This document shows positions 22,338 to 32,392 of a stretch of 64,000 bases of DNA, in pieces. The notes below the pieces were generated by a model. It was not told the DNA's origin. It saw nothing but the letters and a program-made list of their open reading frames with translations, and ran no database searches. Positions within the stretch are counted from its first letter, which is position 1; each line of letters begins with the position of its first letter. This DNA comes from Mesostigma viride. Lineage: Eukaryota; Streptophyta; Mesostigmatophyceae; Mesostigmatales; Mesostigmataceae. The position numbers were made by a program, and so were the translations under genes. The DNA lies in NCBI GenBank assembly GCA_009746045.1, contig RPFO01000176.1, forward strand, positions 234,151 to 298,150, written 5' to 3'.

Positions 22338-22840
22338 GCAAGCCACCTGTGCACCAAAACCTTAGTGACAGTGCTAGTACATGACTCTCGGCTGCCTAAC
22401 TCTGAGGACACCGGGCTTAGAACACCATGTACTACATGGCTGAAAATCTGGCGCCACGTTCCATTACGCCGCAGTAGTAGCATGACAATCGCCACTTCTC
22501 TGTGGCCATAATTTTTTACGAAAGCAATTTGCATGGCTTGTCCTAGAGGGCTTTGGAACTAGGAGTAGCAGCAGGCTGAACTGAATGTATTTTGCAGGCA
22601 TTTACAACCGCAAGCGTGGCGGTTATCAAGGCATGGCTGTCCTGTTGGCCGAGGGGGAGCAAACATAGCCAAGGCATAGTTTCTCATCGAAGTAGTTTCT
22701 TTCACTTGACCACCCACCCACCTGTTTCATCTTGTTAAGTGGGGGGTTGCACTGCATGCTAAATATTATCTATTCGGTTCCACCTTGCCACTTATGTTTA
22801 CTGGCTGGCCCAGTACACCAATCGTTTCGAGAAAAGGCTG
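22338..22840 (+). repeat. Family D fragment
   Basis: Bases about 22430-22720 match 5620-5890 (GGAACTAGGAGTAGCAGCAGG-like and CAAGGCATAGTTTCTCATC motifs). It ends in the same AATTGTTTGGATAAAGG block as the sequence before 6060. Confidence 0.55.
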
Positions 22841-23160
22841 GCCCAGTGCACTAATTGTTTGGATAAAGGCAAATAAATCTTGGGGGTAAACATGTAAAGG
22901 TGATGATAATGTTGACTGGTCCTACGCGACAACTCGCACTTGTGCTGAGCAACCCTGTCTACTGGGAGATGTTATTCTAATAAGAGTGCCTGATTATTTC
23001 ATAATTGAAAGTGGAAAAACATAGCAAGCATGACAACGTTTAATACAGAGAAAGGCTGGCCGCTAATACCAGCCGATAGCTGGCCTGCTAGCTCGACAAG
23101 GAGCCGGACAAACGTCGGGCAGTCCACCAGCTGGACGACGCAACGTGGCTTCAAATGGCT
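22841..23160 (+). repeat. Copy of LRR upstream intron, exon missing
   Basis: This repeats about 6000-6290 almost exactly (GATAATGTTGACTGGTCC through CGTCGGGCAGTCCACCAGC). It then diverges before the LRR exon would begin, so it is a truncated duplication unit that lost its exon. Confidence 0.75.
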
Positions 23161-23822
23161 GCGTCCATGCATTCACTACCTCACTTGGGAGTTGTGCACA
23201 CATGCCCACAATGTTTATTCCAGCCTGACTTATTTCTAGCTTGATTTATTTACTCCGTGCTGGGAACTGAGTAGCTTTGATATAGTTGACATGGGCTTGA
23301 AGAGTAGAACCGCATTCATGTGCCATGCTTGGGCATGGTCGAGTCATACCATCGACTATGGGTATAGTAGCACCACGTGTTTGTGTATATGTGACAAGTG
23401 GTGCATGTCCTAGAGTGACATGCGGTTCATGTCCTAGAGTGGCAAGTGTACATGTCTTAGAGTGACCTGTGGTGTACTGCACCTAGGTACAAGTGTTCGC
23501 TCAGCATTTTGACATGTCATGGTACCACGTGCGGACATGTCTCGCCTTCCCAGGCGAACATGTGCATGTCTCATACGAAGACAAGTGTTGATGGCTCATT
23601 GTGACGCATATGAATGTGCTCATTGCATGCCAGATGTCTCTATTACAAGATAGCTATGTGTCACTTTAGTATTTTACAGGATAGGTGTCTTTACTGGATT
23701 AGAGTTTAGACACATCCAAGCCCTACACTTGACAAGCCCGCATGTCATGCCCTGAGGTCCTTTCTTCTAGAAGGGTTCCATTCTAGCCTATCAGAGTGTT
23801 GTGGCCTTATCGCCATCCTAGC
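23161..23822. repeat. Unassigned, with short imperfect tandem repeats
   Basis: Three imperfect units of about 24-26 bp around CATGTCCTAGAGTG lie at 23404-23475. No gene or known family was recognised in the rest. Confidence 0.5.
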
Positions 23823-23873
23823 CATGGTTTTTATGTTGTAAATAAAAACCATGAGGCCTTTGTAAAAAAAAAA
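23823..23873 (+). other. Hairpin followed by A10 tract
   Basis: A perfect 12-bp stem (CATGGTTTTTAT at 23823-23834, ATAAAAACCATG at 23842-23853) has a 7-base loop. It is followed ten bases later by ten A residues after TTTGT. This could be the 3' end of a retroposed transcript; TGTAA is the usual chlorophyte polyadenylation signal and occurs in the loop. No coding remnant was recognised upstream. Confidence 0.45.
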
Positions 23874-23931
23874 CTCTTTAACTTAATGACCTCTCATCAT
23901 GCACATATCCATACAAGCCTAGCCTAGCCTG

Positions 23932-24501
23932 GAGATGGAAGGGTAGCCGCTATAGCTAGGTTATTGGGTTCGCATGGACAAACCTTTTGAGGCCGACGCG
24001 GCGTGATCCGGATCGGCAGTGGCAAGAAGAGTTGGCCAGTTTCCTGGCCATGTGGCAGGAGCTACGTTGAGATATAAAACTGCCACGGTCTAGGTTTCGT
24101 TGTTAATGTTGAGTTGATTAATAATCTAGATCGAAGACTTTATTCTCAAGCAATATGTGACCTAAGAGCCCTGGCGATCTTACGTAAGCCGCTGGCAATT
24201 AGAACGCCACATTGCGTCATTTGTTCAGACGCAAAAATTGTGTCAGAAGAAAAAAGTGCCATTCGGGCCAAGGTCGCGTGACACGCAAAAAAGACAAAAG
24301 CAAACCCACCTAGCTAAGGTCGGCCTCTTTTCTTTTCCCGCCCACACTCCCTGCGTTTTTGTAAGGGGGAAGGCTACCCTGTTGACAAGCAATAAGTGTT
24401 CTCATGAGCATCAGCTGCCGGGATGTGGCCTCCCTTTTGTATGTGCTCAACTCATTGTTATAATAAAGACTTAAAGAGACTGGTTACCCTGGAGTTCCAC
24501 G
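23932..24501 (+). mobile_element. Family B element, 5' end missing
   Basis: It matches 42672-43249 from the GAGATGGAAGGGTAGCCGC block to the terminal GGAGTTCCACG but lacks about the first 40 bp, including the left terminal repeat. Confidence 0.75.
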
Positions 24502-25370
24502 GTTTAGAATTTATTTTTATCTTTTTTTATAGTAGTAGCAGTATAAAGGCGTGGATGGACCGTAACCCTTGCCCTTTCCTCTTGCGATCGGGTCAGGCAC
24601 CAATTTCTTGACGTATTGCATGAGGTCAAAAGTTCTACACACCATGGTCCGATAGTAGCCATGGCCATGCATGTTCCCTCGCCATCGGGTCTGGCCACAT
24701 GCTCACCATCATGACGACAACGCACACTGTGGCTTGCAACTGTGCCACTCGTGTTGGCTACCCACAAAACAGTAACTTAACAACTACCTTCAGAATCCTA
24801 CAGTCAAGCCATCTTGCTATCGACTTAGCTAACAGTACTGCTAGCAAACTATATTCCAATGCATCATGTTTGGTGCATCTGGTATGTCGTGGCAGACGCA
24901 ATATCAAACACAAAATATTCTGCCGAGGATGGTACTGTTAATTAATTAATTAATTAATTAAACTCGTGCTCCCGTTGGGGAGTCACGGAGCACCGAAGTG
25001 CTTTTAATGCCTGTGTGTGCACAACAGGAGAAAGGGCAGAGACCCCCAGTCTCCTTCATGCCAAAGGCATGCCACAGCTGCATTCGGGCACGTTAGCTAA
25101 ACGGTCACGCTAACAATCCGGCAATCTGTGGGTGCAACAAGACCCATGTGAGCATGGCATAACAAGGAGCGTGGGCGAGTAAACTGATCATAGCCAAGAC
25201 GTAGCATGGCTGTACAACAAGGACTAAGCTAAGGCTACATGGCTGGTTGTGTACTGTGCGTTAGCGGTGCACGTGACTAGGTATGTTGGCGCGGCTAGGC
25301 AAACGTTCTAAGCATGGCTGCCATGGCGGCAGTGACTACCAATGGATACAAGCTAGGGCTATTAGCTAGT
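24502..25370. other. Nothing recognised; short TTAA repeat
   Basis: A (TTAA)n run occupies about 24938-24961. No other family or convincing frame was found. Confidence 0.45.
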
Positions 25371-25637
25371 CTAGCCCGCGGGGGGCGTCCACATCTTGTG
25401 GTTGATCATCAGGTCCCCGCCCCTCTAGTACACCTTGGGCTTCTGGGGGTCCTGTTTGTGGCGGAGGTACTCCGGCCACAGGTCGCGTCGCTGCTGCTGC
25501 TGAGCGGGGGTCAGGTCGTCGTCCAGCGTCCAGGTGAGGTCGTGCAACCGCTTGCGACGAGAGAGGAACCGCTGCTTGTCCTCACGGGAGGGGAAGGTGA
25601 GCAGAACTGGTGCACAAAATGGTACTGTTAGCACCAC
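25371..25637 (-). pseudogene. LINE-like protein fragment with in-frame stop
   Basis: On the minus strand, about 70 codons read LTFPSREDKQRFLSRRK and later DDDLTPAQQQQRRDLWPEY. This highly charged pattern resembles the segment found in L1-type non-LTR retrotransposon proteins of plants and algae. A TAG stop at 25425-25427 is followed in the same frame by RGGDLMINHKMW, which continues the pattern, so the copy is broken. No reverse transcriptase domain is nearby. The match is by eye only. Confidence 0.4.
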
Positions 25638-26806
25638 CTAGGCACCTAAAGTACGCAAAGTAATTTGCGAAACGCGGTAACTTCGGCACCGTGTAACTGC
25701 TATACTGCACTATCTTCAGTGCTATAAATAATTCCGGAAAGCTGACCGCAAGCCGTAGCTCGGCTGTTTTTTCATTTGCCATAAATATAGCAGGCGGGTG
25801 CGATTATCGATGTCGCAACCCTGACATCTCCTTTTGCGACGTGATGGCCAAGTAAGAAAGACGTAAAAGGTCAGTTGGGCACACAGGGTAAAATTTACCC
25901 TTGACACGGGTAACCACCCTAGGTGGACCACGGTCTCACAATGAAACCCAATCGCCTTGATTCCAGGCGCCAATCCCAGCTTCACAACTGCAACCATCAT
26001 GGTGGTGCACCCGGGCTGTTCGGCTGGTTCATCAAACGAAGACAACCATGAGCGTGGCAAGTGAAGAACTTAACGAACAAGGACCTGCATGGCCAAGGCA
26101 CGGTCCTTTTTAGCTATGTCCTAATGTGCTGATGACGCAAGCAAAGTCCCTAGGCCTGTCAAACCTGGTTACATGCGCCGAACTATGTGCGCATTTCCCA
26201 GCAATACAGCAAAGCATATCCGCTGCTAATCCTACCTGCTTGTAACAACACATGTCATGCCTTGGCTCGCTCATGCTATAAGCGCATCAATCAAATATGT
26301 GCTGCTGCAGCAGCAGCAGCAGTACGATAACTACGACACACCATCAGGAACATGATTGACTGCGCCAAATGCCTACCCTAGAGTGGACGACCAATAAGAG
26401 TGTACGACCAACAAATTATTCCAGCCGCCAGCGCGGTACTTGGGCCCTTGCATACATACGGCACAGCGCGACCACGCTGGCGGACTCCAGCATGTGCCTG
26501 GTGCCGCAAGACCAAAAGTTGTCATTGCAAATATTTTCTTCACTCTCACAGTACACGCAAAAGTGGGAGCACACTGCGTGGGTGGGGACATAAATATTCG
26601 GGCGGGTTACGAATGGGTTTCACAGTTCATATGCACGATGATCGTTTGCCTTGCAGGATGTAAATCTTAACCCCTTAAGGTTAATAGCCATAATTGGGTA
26701 CTAACTGTTGGAGGTATTGCCTGTTTCTGGATCAAGTTGATGTTAACCCATACCTTTGTTGCCACTCACGCTGTCACATGGAATGCCTTGAGTTTCCTGC
26801 CCACAG
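25638..26806. other. Unassigned intron-like sequence
   Basis: A short CAG/CTG run lies at about 26300-26323. The overlapping frames at 26369-26670 show no family. The last 60 bases match the region upstream of other LRR exons. Confidence 0.4.
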
Positions 26807-26878
26807 TCTCCTGGCTCATAACCAGCTGAGCGGCACCATCCCACATGAGCTGGGGTCTTTGGTCTCCGTCCGAATGTT
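26807..26878 (+). CDS. LRR exon 5
   Basis: A 72-base exon with acceptor GCCCACAG and donor GTAAGC. It reads AHNQLSGTIPHELGSLVSVR in the shared phase with a complete LRR core. Class X intron follows. Confidence 0.8.
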
Positions 26879-27240
26879 GTAAGCCTCCTTGAGCATTCCT
26901 CTTGTCTCCCCCGTGCATCTGCGCCAAGCACACGCGAGCACAGATATCGCGAGAAGCCTTGTGATACACTCTCCTGCTGCATGGGTGACCCACAGCGGCT
27001 GAGGCAAAGGACATGGCGTACTGCGTGGCCCTCTGGCATGTCAGTTCAGTAACTTGTTTAGCGACCCAGCGCTTGTTCTGTTATACAAGTCAGCCATTGT
27101 TTAGCTGTGCTACTAATATCTGTCGCAATGTGACCTAGGCTAGAATTGCTTTGTGGCGTACCGTGGGTAGCCCTACTCACGTTCGCCCCCGTGGGGTAGA
27201 TTTGATTGGGGTTCCAGATTGTTTTTTCGGCTATTTCAGA
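26879..27240 (+). repeat. Class X intron copy
   Basis: It matches the intron after 6433 and 18514, including the CCCTACTCACGTTCGCCCC-like block near 27170. Confidence 0.7.
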
Positions 27241-27660
27241 TGTCTTGTCGCAAAGTAATCGGAGTTCTTTGAAAATAGATTAGCATTGTGGTACAAGAGA
27301 GACCGCTGCAGACGGCTGGGACAGCCGCCGGTTTTATGTCCCACCGGCCCCGTGGATGGCAGGCATTAGACAAGCCATAAATTCAATATGGGAACCTGTG
27401 GGGCTGGCTGCCCTCGGTCTGGCCGCGCGCGTCAAGCTTTTAGGTTCTAGTACAGAAAGTACGACATTGCTGAGAATCCAGCGTCACGTGACAGTCGCCA
27501 AGTGTCCGCGGTCATGTTTGGTGATGAAAACATTTTTTGTGGCAAGCCCTAGTGGGCTCTGGAACTGGGAGTGGGAGTAGTTAAAGTCACAGCTATTTGT
27601 ATTTCATGGGGAATAGTGACGCAAGTGCGACGTTACACAGAAATTGAATGACAGTTGTCA
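27241..27660 (+). repeat. Family D repeat
   Basis: It is a diverged copy of 17910-18330, with AGAGAGACCGCTGCAGACGG and GTGGCAAGCCCTAGTGGGC motifs in the same order. Confidence 0.65.
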
Positions 27661-28273
27661 ACGGCTGTCCTGCTTGGCAAATGGGAGTATAGCCGACCGT
27701 AGTTTGTCATCTAGGTCGTTTCTTTCACCAAAACCGGCAGAGTACTCGGCAGGGTAGTTCCTTGCTGAGCTGTAACGAGTCAGCGATTGCTATCACTGTC
27801 ATAGAGTCTCAGCGAGCCGGCTGGGGGTGGCAGAGCCATGTACCTGGAGAAGCTGGCCCCCCGGGGTCTAGTAGAAAGCTGCTGAGGCTTCCATCTTAGA
27901 ATTGACTTCTATAATGAATTCCCAATGGTTATCACCGTGCGTAGTTGGGTGTCTCGCCAAGCACTGTGGCAGGCACCCATCTTGTCTTCTCAGTGCGCCC
28001 AGTCCCGCCAGATCTGCACTAAGCTGTGCTCACGACGGTAATCGCCCTGCGAGAAGGGGCGATTCAACGGCGTCGCCCAGCCGTGCATGAAAGGTGGCCC
28101 TTGCGAGGGTTACTATACTGGAGGCACACTCGCCGCATTTTGGCGTTGCGACAGGTCGCACTCACCACCTTGCCACTAAGTTAATTCAATAGGGGAACCT
28201 GTGGGCCACCCAGTTATGACGGCCCAGTCCGCTTCTTGTTTCTTTCATGACTGGTAAATCTCGGGAGTCGTTA
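27661..28273. other. Mostly unassigned; family D end
   Basis: Bases 28190-28270 match the GACTGGTAAATCTCGGGAGTC block of family D near 17890. The rest was not recognised. Confidence 0.4.
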
Positions 28274-28339
28274 AGTAATGCAAAACGCGTTGCTTTTGCC
28301 ACTTGCGCAGGTGGAAAAAATACTGCGTTTTGCGTTACT
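28274..28339. mobile_element. 66-bp hairpin element, TSD TTA
   Basis: The inverted ends AGTAATGCAAAACGC and GCGTTTTGCGTTACT (one mismatch) are flanked by TTA at 28271-28273 and 28340-28342. A 3-bp TTA duplication is typical of PIF/Harbinger MITEs. The central GCCACTTGCGCAGG-like part recurs at about 32302-32320, next to the 77-bp tandem array. Confidence 0.6.
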
Positions 28340-28433
28340 TTACTAAAACGAGGCCGCGTGGGGAATGTTTTCATTCCATACTGGGCAATTTCCGTACTTG
28401 GCCTCCGCCGTAAATTCCTTATATGACCAGTCC

Positions 28434-29006
28434 CGTGGAACTCCAGGGTAACAAGACTCTATATAAACAATTAGTGGAGCACATACAAAAAGCAGGCCAC
28501 ATCCCGGCAGCCGATGGGAACACTTATTGCATGTCAAAAGGCTAGCCTTACCCCCCAAAATGCAGGGAGGGTGGGCGGGAAAAGAAAAGAGGCCGACCTT
28601 AGCTAGGTGGGTTTGTTTTTGTCTTTTTTGCGTGTCGCGTGGCCTTGCCTGGGACGGCATTTTTTTCGTCTGATGCAATATTTGCGTCTGAACAAATGAC
28701 GCAAATTGGCGTTCTAAGTGCCGGCGACGTACGCAAGTTTGCCGGGGCTCTTAGGTCACATATTGCGTGAAAGAAAAGTCCTGGTCTAGGCTATCACTTC
28801 AATAACAAAGAAACCCGAGACAGTGGCAGGTTTATATCTCAACTTAGCTCCTGCCACCTGGCCAGGAAACTGGCCAAATCTTTTGCCACTGCCCATCTGG
28901 ATCAGGCCGCACCGGCCTCAGAAGGTATGTCTCGTGATCCTTATAACCTAACTGTAGCGGCTACCCTTCCATCTCACTCTAAAGAAACTAGGTTCAGAGA
29001 ACCACG
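28434..29006 (-). mobile_element. Family B element, full inverted copy
   Basis: This 573-bp copy begins CGTGGAACTCCAGGG and ends GAACCACG. These form short imperfect inverted ends (CGTGG..CTC) shared with the full copy at 42672-43249. It is separated from the next B copy by 11 bp. Apparent reading frames are not conserved among copies. Confidence 0.8.
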
Positions 29007-29017
29007 ATTCTATTAAC

Positions 29018-29150
29018 CGTGGAACTCCAGGGTAACCAGACTCTTTCTTAAATCAATGAGTGGAGCACATACAAAAGGCAGGCCACATCCCGGCCGCCGA
29101 TGCTCATGGGAACACTTATTGCTTGTCTAAACGCTAGCCTTACTCTTACA
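29018..29150 (-). mobile_element. Family B copy, right part (split)
   Basis: It begins CGTGGAACTCCAGGG and follows the consensus to the GCTAGCCTTAC block, where DIRS-like sequence interrupts it. The other part is at 31692-31990. Confidence 0.75.
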
Positions 29151-31691
29151 TCCCTCTCTGGTGATCCATGTCAGGGGCAAAGAACCGATCGTAAGTAGAA
29201 CGAACAACCAAACTAGTCGTGGCGCAGTTTCAAAATAGCCCGCCATGCCCGGGGGGGGCAGGCGGCCATGGCCCCAAGAAGAACCTCGGGAAGCTCTACC
29301 TCCAAGCTGCGGTGCAAACCCACATAATGGGCAACCATCGAGCTGCTGAGCCAGCGCCTGAATTGCGGGTAGGTGAAAGGGAACACATGCTCCCAAGCGT
29401 GCTTGCCCGCGATGCAGTGCCGGAGGATGGTTTCTGACATCACGTCTTCGACCACCACCGCCTGAGTGTTGCCCTTAGAGGTCTTGGAAGACTTCAAGCA
29501 GGGCGCCCTGCTGAGCCGGCCCAAGCCGCACGTCAGACTGGAGGCGCACATGGCAGATGCGGAGATTCAACGCCTCCGAAATGCACAGGTAGTGGCGGAA
29601 CACAATGACCACCAGCAGGCTCGCAAGGCGCTGACCTTGCATTACCATCCTGCTGGCAACGGCAAACGTCGCCTCCAATGGAATGGGAGGGGGAGCGGGA
29701 GGTGGCACAAGTGTTTTCCAAACAGCGAGGATGCCACGTGCCAAGTCCACCGCTTCACCTTACCCGGGTAGTGAAGTTGCAACCCCATCAAGGCATTCAC
29801 ACACATCTGGCGGCTGTATTCCCGAAACTGAGCCCAGGCAAAATATGCACAAAATGTCTCCTCAAGGGCGTCAGCACGCGATGACAACCTGTCCGCCCGG
29901 CCGCCAGCCTCCCACCATGTCAGTAGAGAATCAAGGCCACGACGGTAGGCCAGCAAGGTAGCCGGCTTTACTTTCCCCTCTAGCAATGGAAGGTAGCTAA
30001 CAGTTGCAGGGGTCCCCGGGTTAGGATGGATGCCTTCCGCGGTCAGGTCGCGCACCCAGCCTGCCAAGAAAGCCACCATGGATTGGTGGCGGGCTGGTTG
30101 AAGAGCGTTCGGCGTCCACACCCACTGGGAACGGCTCCCAGAGGCCAGGGTAAGCGCGCACAAGCGGTGGCACTGCTTGTTTAGCTTGTAGGATGATGAC
30201 CGCCCCTTAGCCAAGCATCCCAATGCCGCGGTGGAATGCACCAACCTCCCCACCCGCTTGCCTCCGTTTGCCAGGCTGCGTGCACTCCTCTCCACGCTCG
30301 TCACTGCGGCCCACACCTCCTTCTCGTTGATGTGCATCCCCGGATCCCGCCAACGACTCTTGACCCCAACCTTCAATTGCTGGCTAGTGATTGCTTGCTG
30401 CGCCCTTGCGCTGAGCGGCCTAGGGCCTGCATAGGCCACCTCGGTCGCTATGAGCAAAGTCAGGTACCCACGCACCTCACGTGCACACGCCAGCTCCATC
30501 ACATCGCCTGGCTCCATCGTAGCGTAGACGACACCTTGCCCGTCGGTCGACGCGTCAGATGCGACAACCTCGCGTGCCAAGGGTGCCCTTGGGTCAACCC
30601 TTAGCATAGCCAAGGCCAGGGCACACTCTTAACTCCTCCCTCACCCTGGTCCACAGCACCCGCGACCGCTGCCCCCACCCTTGCAGGCTGATGAACATGA
30701 AACATTCCTGCCAGATGGATAGGCAGCAGGATCTTGGGGGGTCCACCCACAGCAGGTTGCCCAGTTTCTTGTTGATGATGAACCATAGCTCACCCACCCC
30801 CTTGGCTACTCCAAAGCAGCCATCCACCCACTTAAGCCGCCTCTCCCCAAACTTTGCCATGCCGACGCCTGCTGCCCAGCTCATGAGCTTGCCCTATTCA
30901 GCCATGGAGCAGCCCCGCCTGGGCTTGGGCACATTCCAATACCTTGCGCTTGCCGCAACCGCGGGCTTGATGCTGTTTTCTTCGCTGGCATAAATCTCCC
31001 GTCAGCTCGGCCGCATATCCAACAGGTGGAGCAGCTGCGCCTTCCCCGCCACCTCCGCCTTTGGCAGACCCACCGCGTCTGCGCGCAGTTGTTCGTATTT
31101 ATTCTGCTTCCCATGTATTGCATCAGCACCTTCCTGCACCTGGCCTGTCGCAACGCCACCTACGCAGCGACTGGGCCAGGTGTAGTGCCTCTTGACCCTC
31201 GCAAGGGCCTCCTCCCTCCCCTTAGAGCACGCCCCTGAAGGGTTAGGAGGAGGGTCTGCGCCCCCCCCCCCCCCAGTCAAATTGTCAACATATCACCTTG
31301 AATTGCAAAATGGTCATTAACATTGCATTGGCCATGGACACCCTTTTCAAGGAGTTGGGTTCAGCAGCCGGGGAACTTGTGGGCATGGAGTACCTAATGA
31401 GGGTGGTGGAGGCGCAAGGGTAAGGGGGTTGGGTGGAAGGTGGGAAGCCACCTCCTGCCCCTAGGGGAGGAGGCTGCACTGTCAACCACCCCCGCTGTCA
31501 AGGCAGCCCTGCAAACTGCGATCCGCTTGGACAAGCTCAACAAGACCCAACAAATAGGGAAATAGAATCCCAGCGGGACCGCTCCCTTTTCCCACTGCCA
31601 TGTATACCCACTTAGGCCAGCGTACACCGCGTGGGGCAGGGTGAGATCGGCACGCCGGCGACTGCGTGCCACGAGCCGCCACTGCCAGTAC
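29151..31691 (-). mobile_element. DIRS-like retroelement inserted in family B
   Basis: This is a minus-strand element holding, in order, a possible reverse-transcriptase end (about 31280-30600), an RNase H-like domain, and the first part of a tyrosine recombinase. A linker before RNase H reads KLGNLLWVDPPRSCCLS at about 30750. The recombinase C-terminal boxes (His-x-x-Arg and Tyr) were not found, so the 3' end is missing or diverged. Frames change near 30610 and 29640. About 155 bp of the host B element are absent at the insertion point. Length, about 2.5 kb, is well below a full DIRS element of 5-6 kb. Confidence 0.6.
29642..30613 (-). pseudogene. DIRS-like RNase H to recombinase N-terminal frame, 323 codons
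   Basis: This is the longest non-repetitive open frame in the window. It holds VASDAS (residues about 17-22) and HINEKE (about 94-99), the first acidic residues of an RNase H-like domain. STAALGCLAKGRSSSYKLN lies at about 127-145 and WTPNALQPAR at about 166-175, followed by a helical recombinase N-terminal region. In the related copy at 37895-39985 the third acidic residue is kept (GLDSSAVVG) and the last box reads NPADQASR. Here the Asp before STAALG is His and the NPAD box has lost its Asp, so catalysis is doubtful. The frame continues shifted at 29475-29750, where YLCISEALNL replaces the expected catalytic Arg by Cys. It lacks a clear start, so it is a relic. Confidence 0.6.
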
Positions 31692-31990
31692 GTTCTAATT
31701 CCCGGCAGCTCGTGTAACTTTACCGGGGCTCTTAGGTCACGTATTGCTTGAGTGAAAGAATCTAGATCTAGTTAATCACTACGTCATGAGCAAAGAAACC
31801 TAGACAATGGCAGGCTTATATCTCAATGTAGCTCCTGCCACCTGACCAGAAAACTGGCCAAATCTTGTGCCTCTGCCGATCCGGATCAGGCCGCGTCGGC
31901 CTTAAAAGGTATGTCACGTGAACCCTATAACCTAGCTATAGCGGCTACCCTTCCATCTCACTATAAAGAAACTATGTTCAGAGGACCACG
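31692..31990 (-). mobile_element. Family B copy, left part (split)
   Basis: It continues the B consensus from the GTTCTAA block to the terminal GACCACG and completes the copy begun at 29018. Confidence 0.75.
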
Positions 31991-32001
31991 GTTGTCTACG
32001 C

Positions 32002-32302
32002 AGGAAGTGTAACACGGCACCCCAGCGTGCACATAGTCTTAGTTAAGTGGAGTTTAACGCATTACTTATTTGATTAATAGGAAGTGTAATACGGCACCCC
32101 AGCGTGCACATAGTCTTAGTTAAGTGGTGTGAAACGCATTACTTATTTAATTAATAGGAAGTGTAACACGGCACCCCAGCGTGCACATAGTCTTAGTTAA
32201 GTGGTGTGAAACGCATTTCTTATTTAATTAATAGGAAGTGTAACACGGCACCCCAGCGTGCACATAGTCTTAGTTAAGTGGTGTGAAACGCATTACTTAT
32301 TG
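32002..32302 (+). repeat. Four 77-bp tandem repeats
   Basis: Units start at 32002, 32079, 32156 and 32233, each opening AGGAAGTGTAACACGGCACC. The last three are almost identical. Each unit carries AACGCATTACTTATT, which is complementary to AAGTAATGCG at about 32327 in the flank, so the array probably grew from one arm of a hairpin element like that at 28274. Confidence 0.95.
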
Positions 32303-32392
32303 CCGCCTGCGCAAGTGAAAAAAGTAATGCGGATTGCATTAATTAACTGGGGTACCGGGGTGTAATCGGAATTCCTTGAAAATCTTTTAGTA

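Noticed and set aside
32002..32302. Regular repeats as a CRISPR array
   Set aside because: Units are directly abutting 77-bp copies without variable spacers, in a eukaryotic setting.
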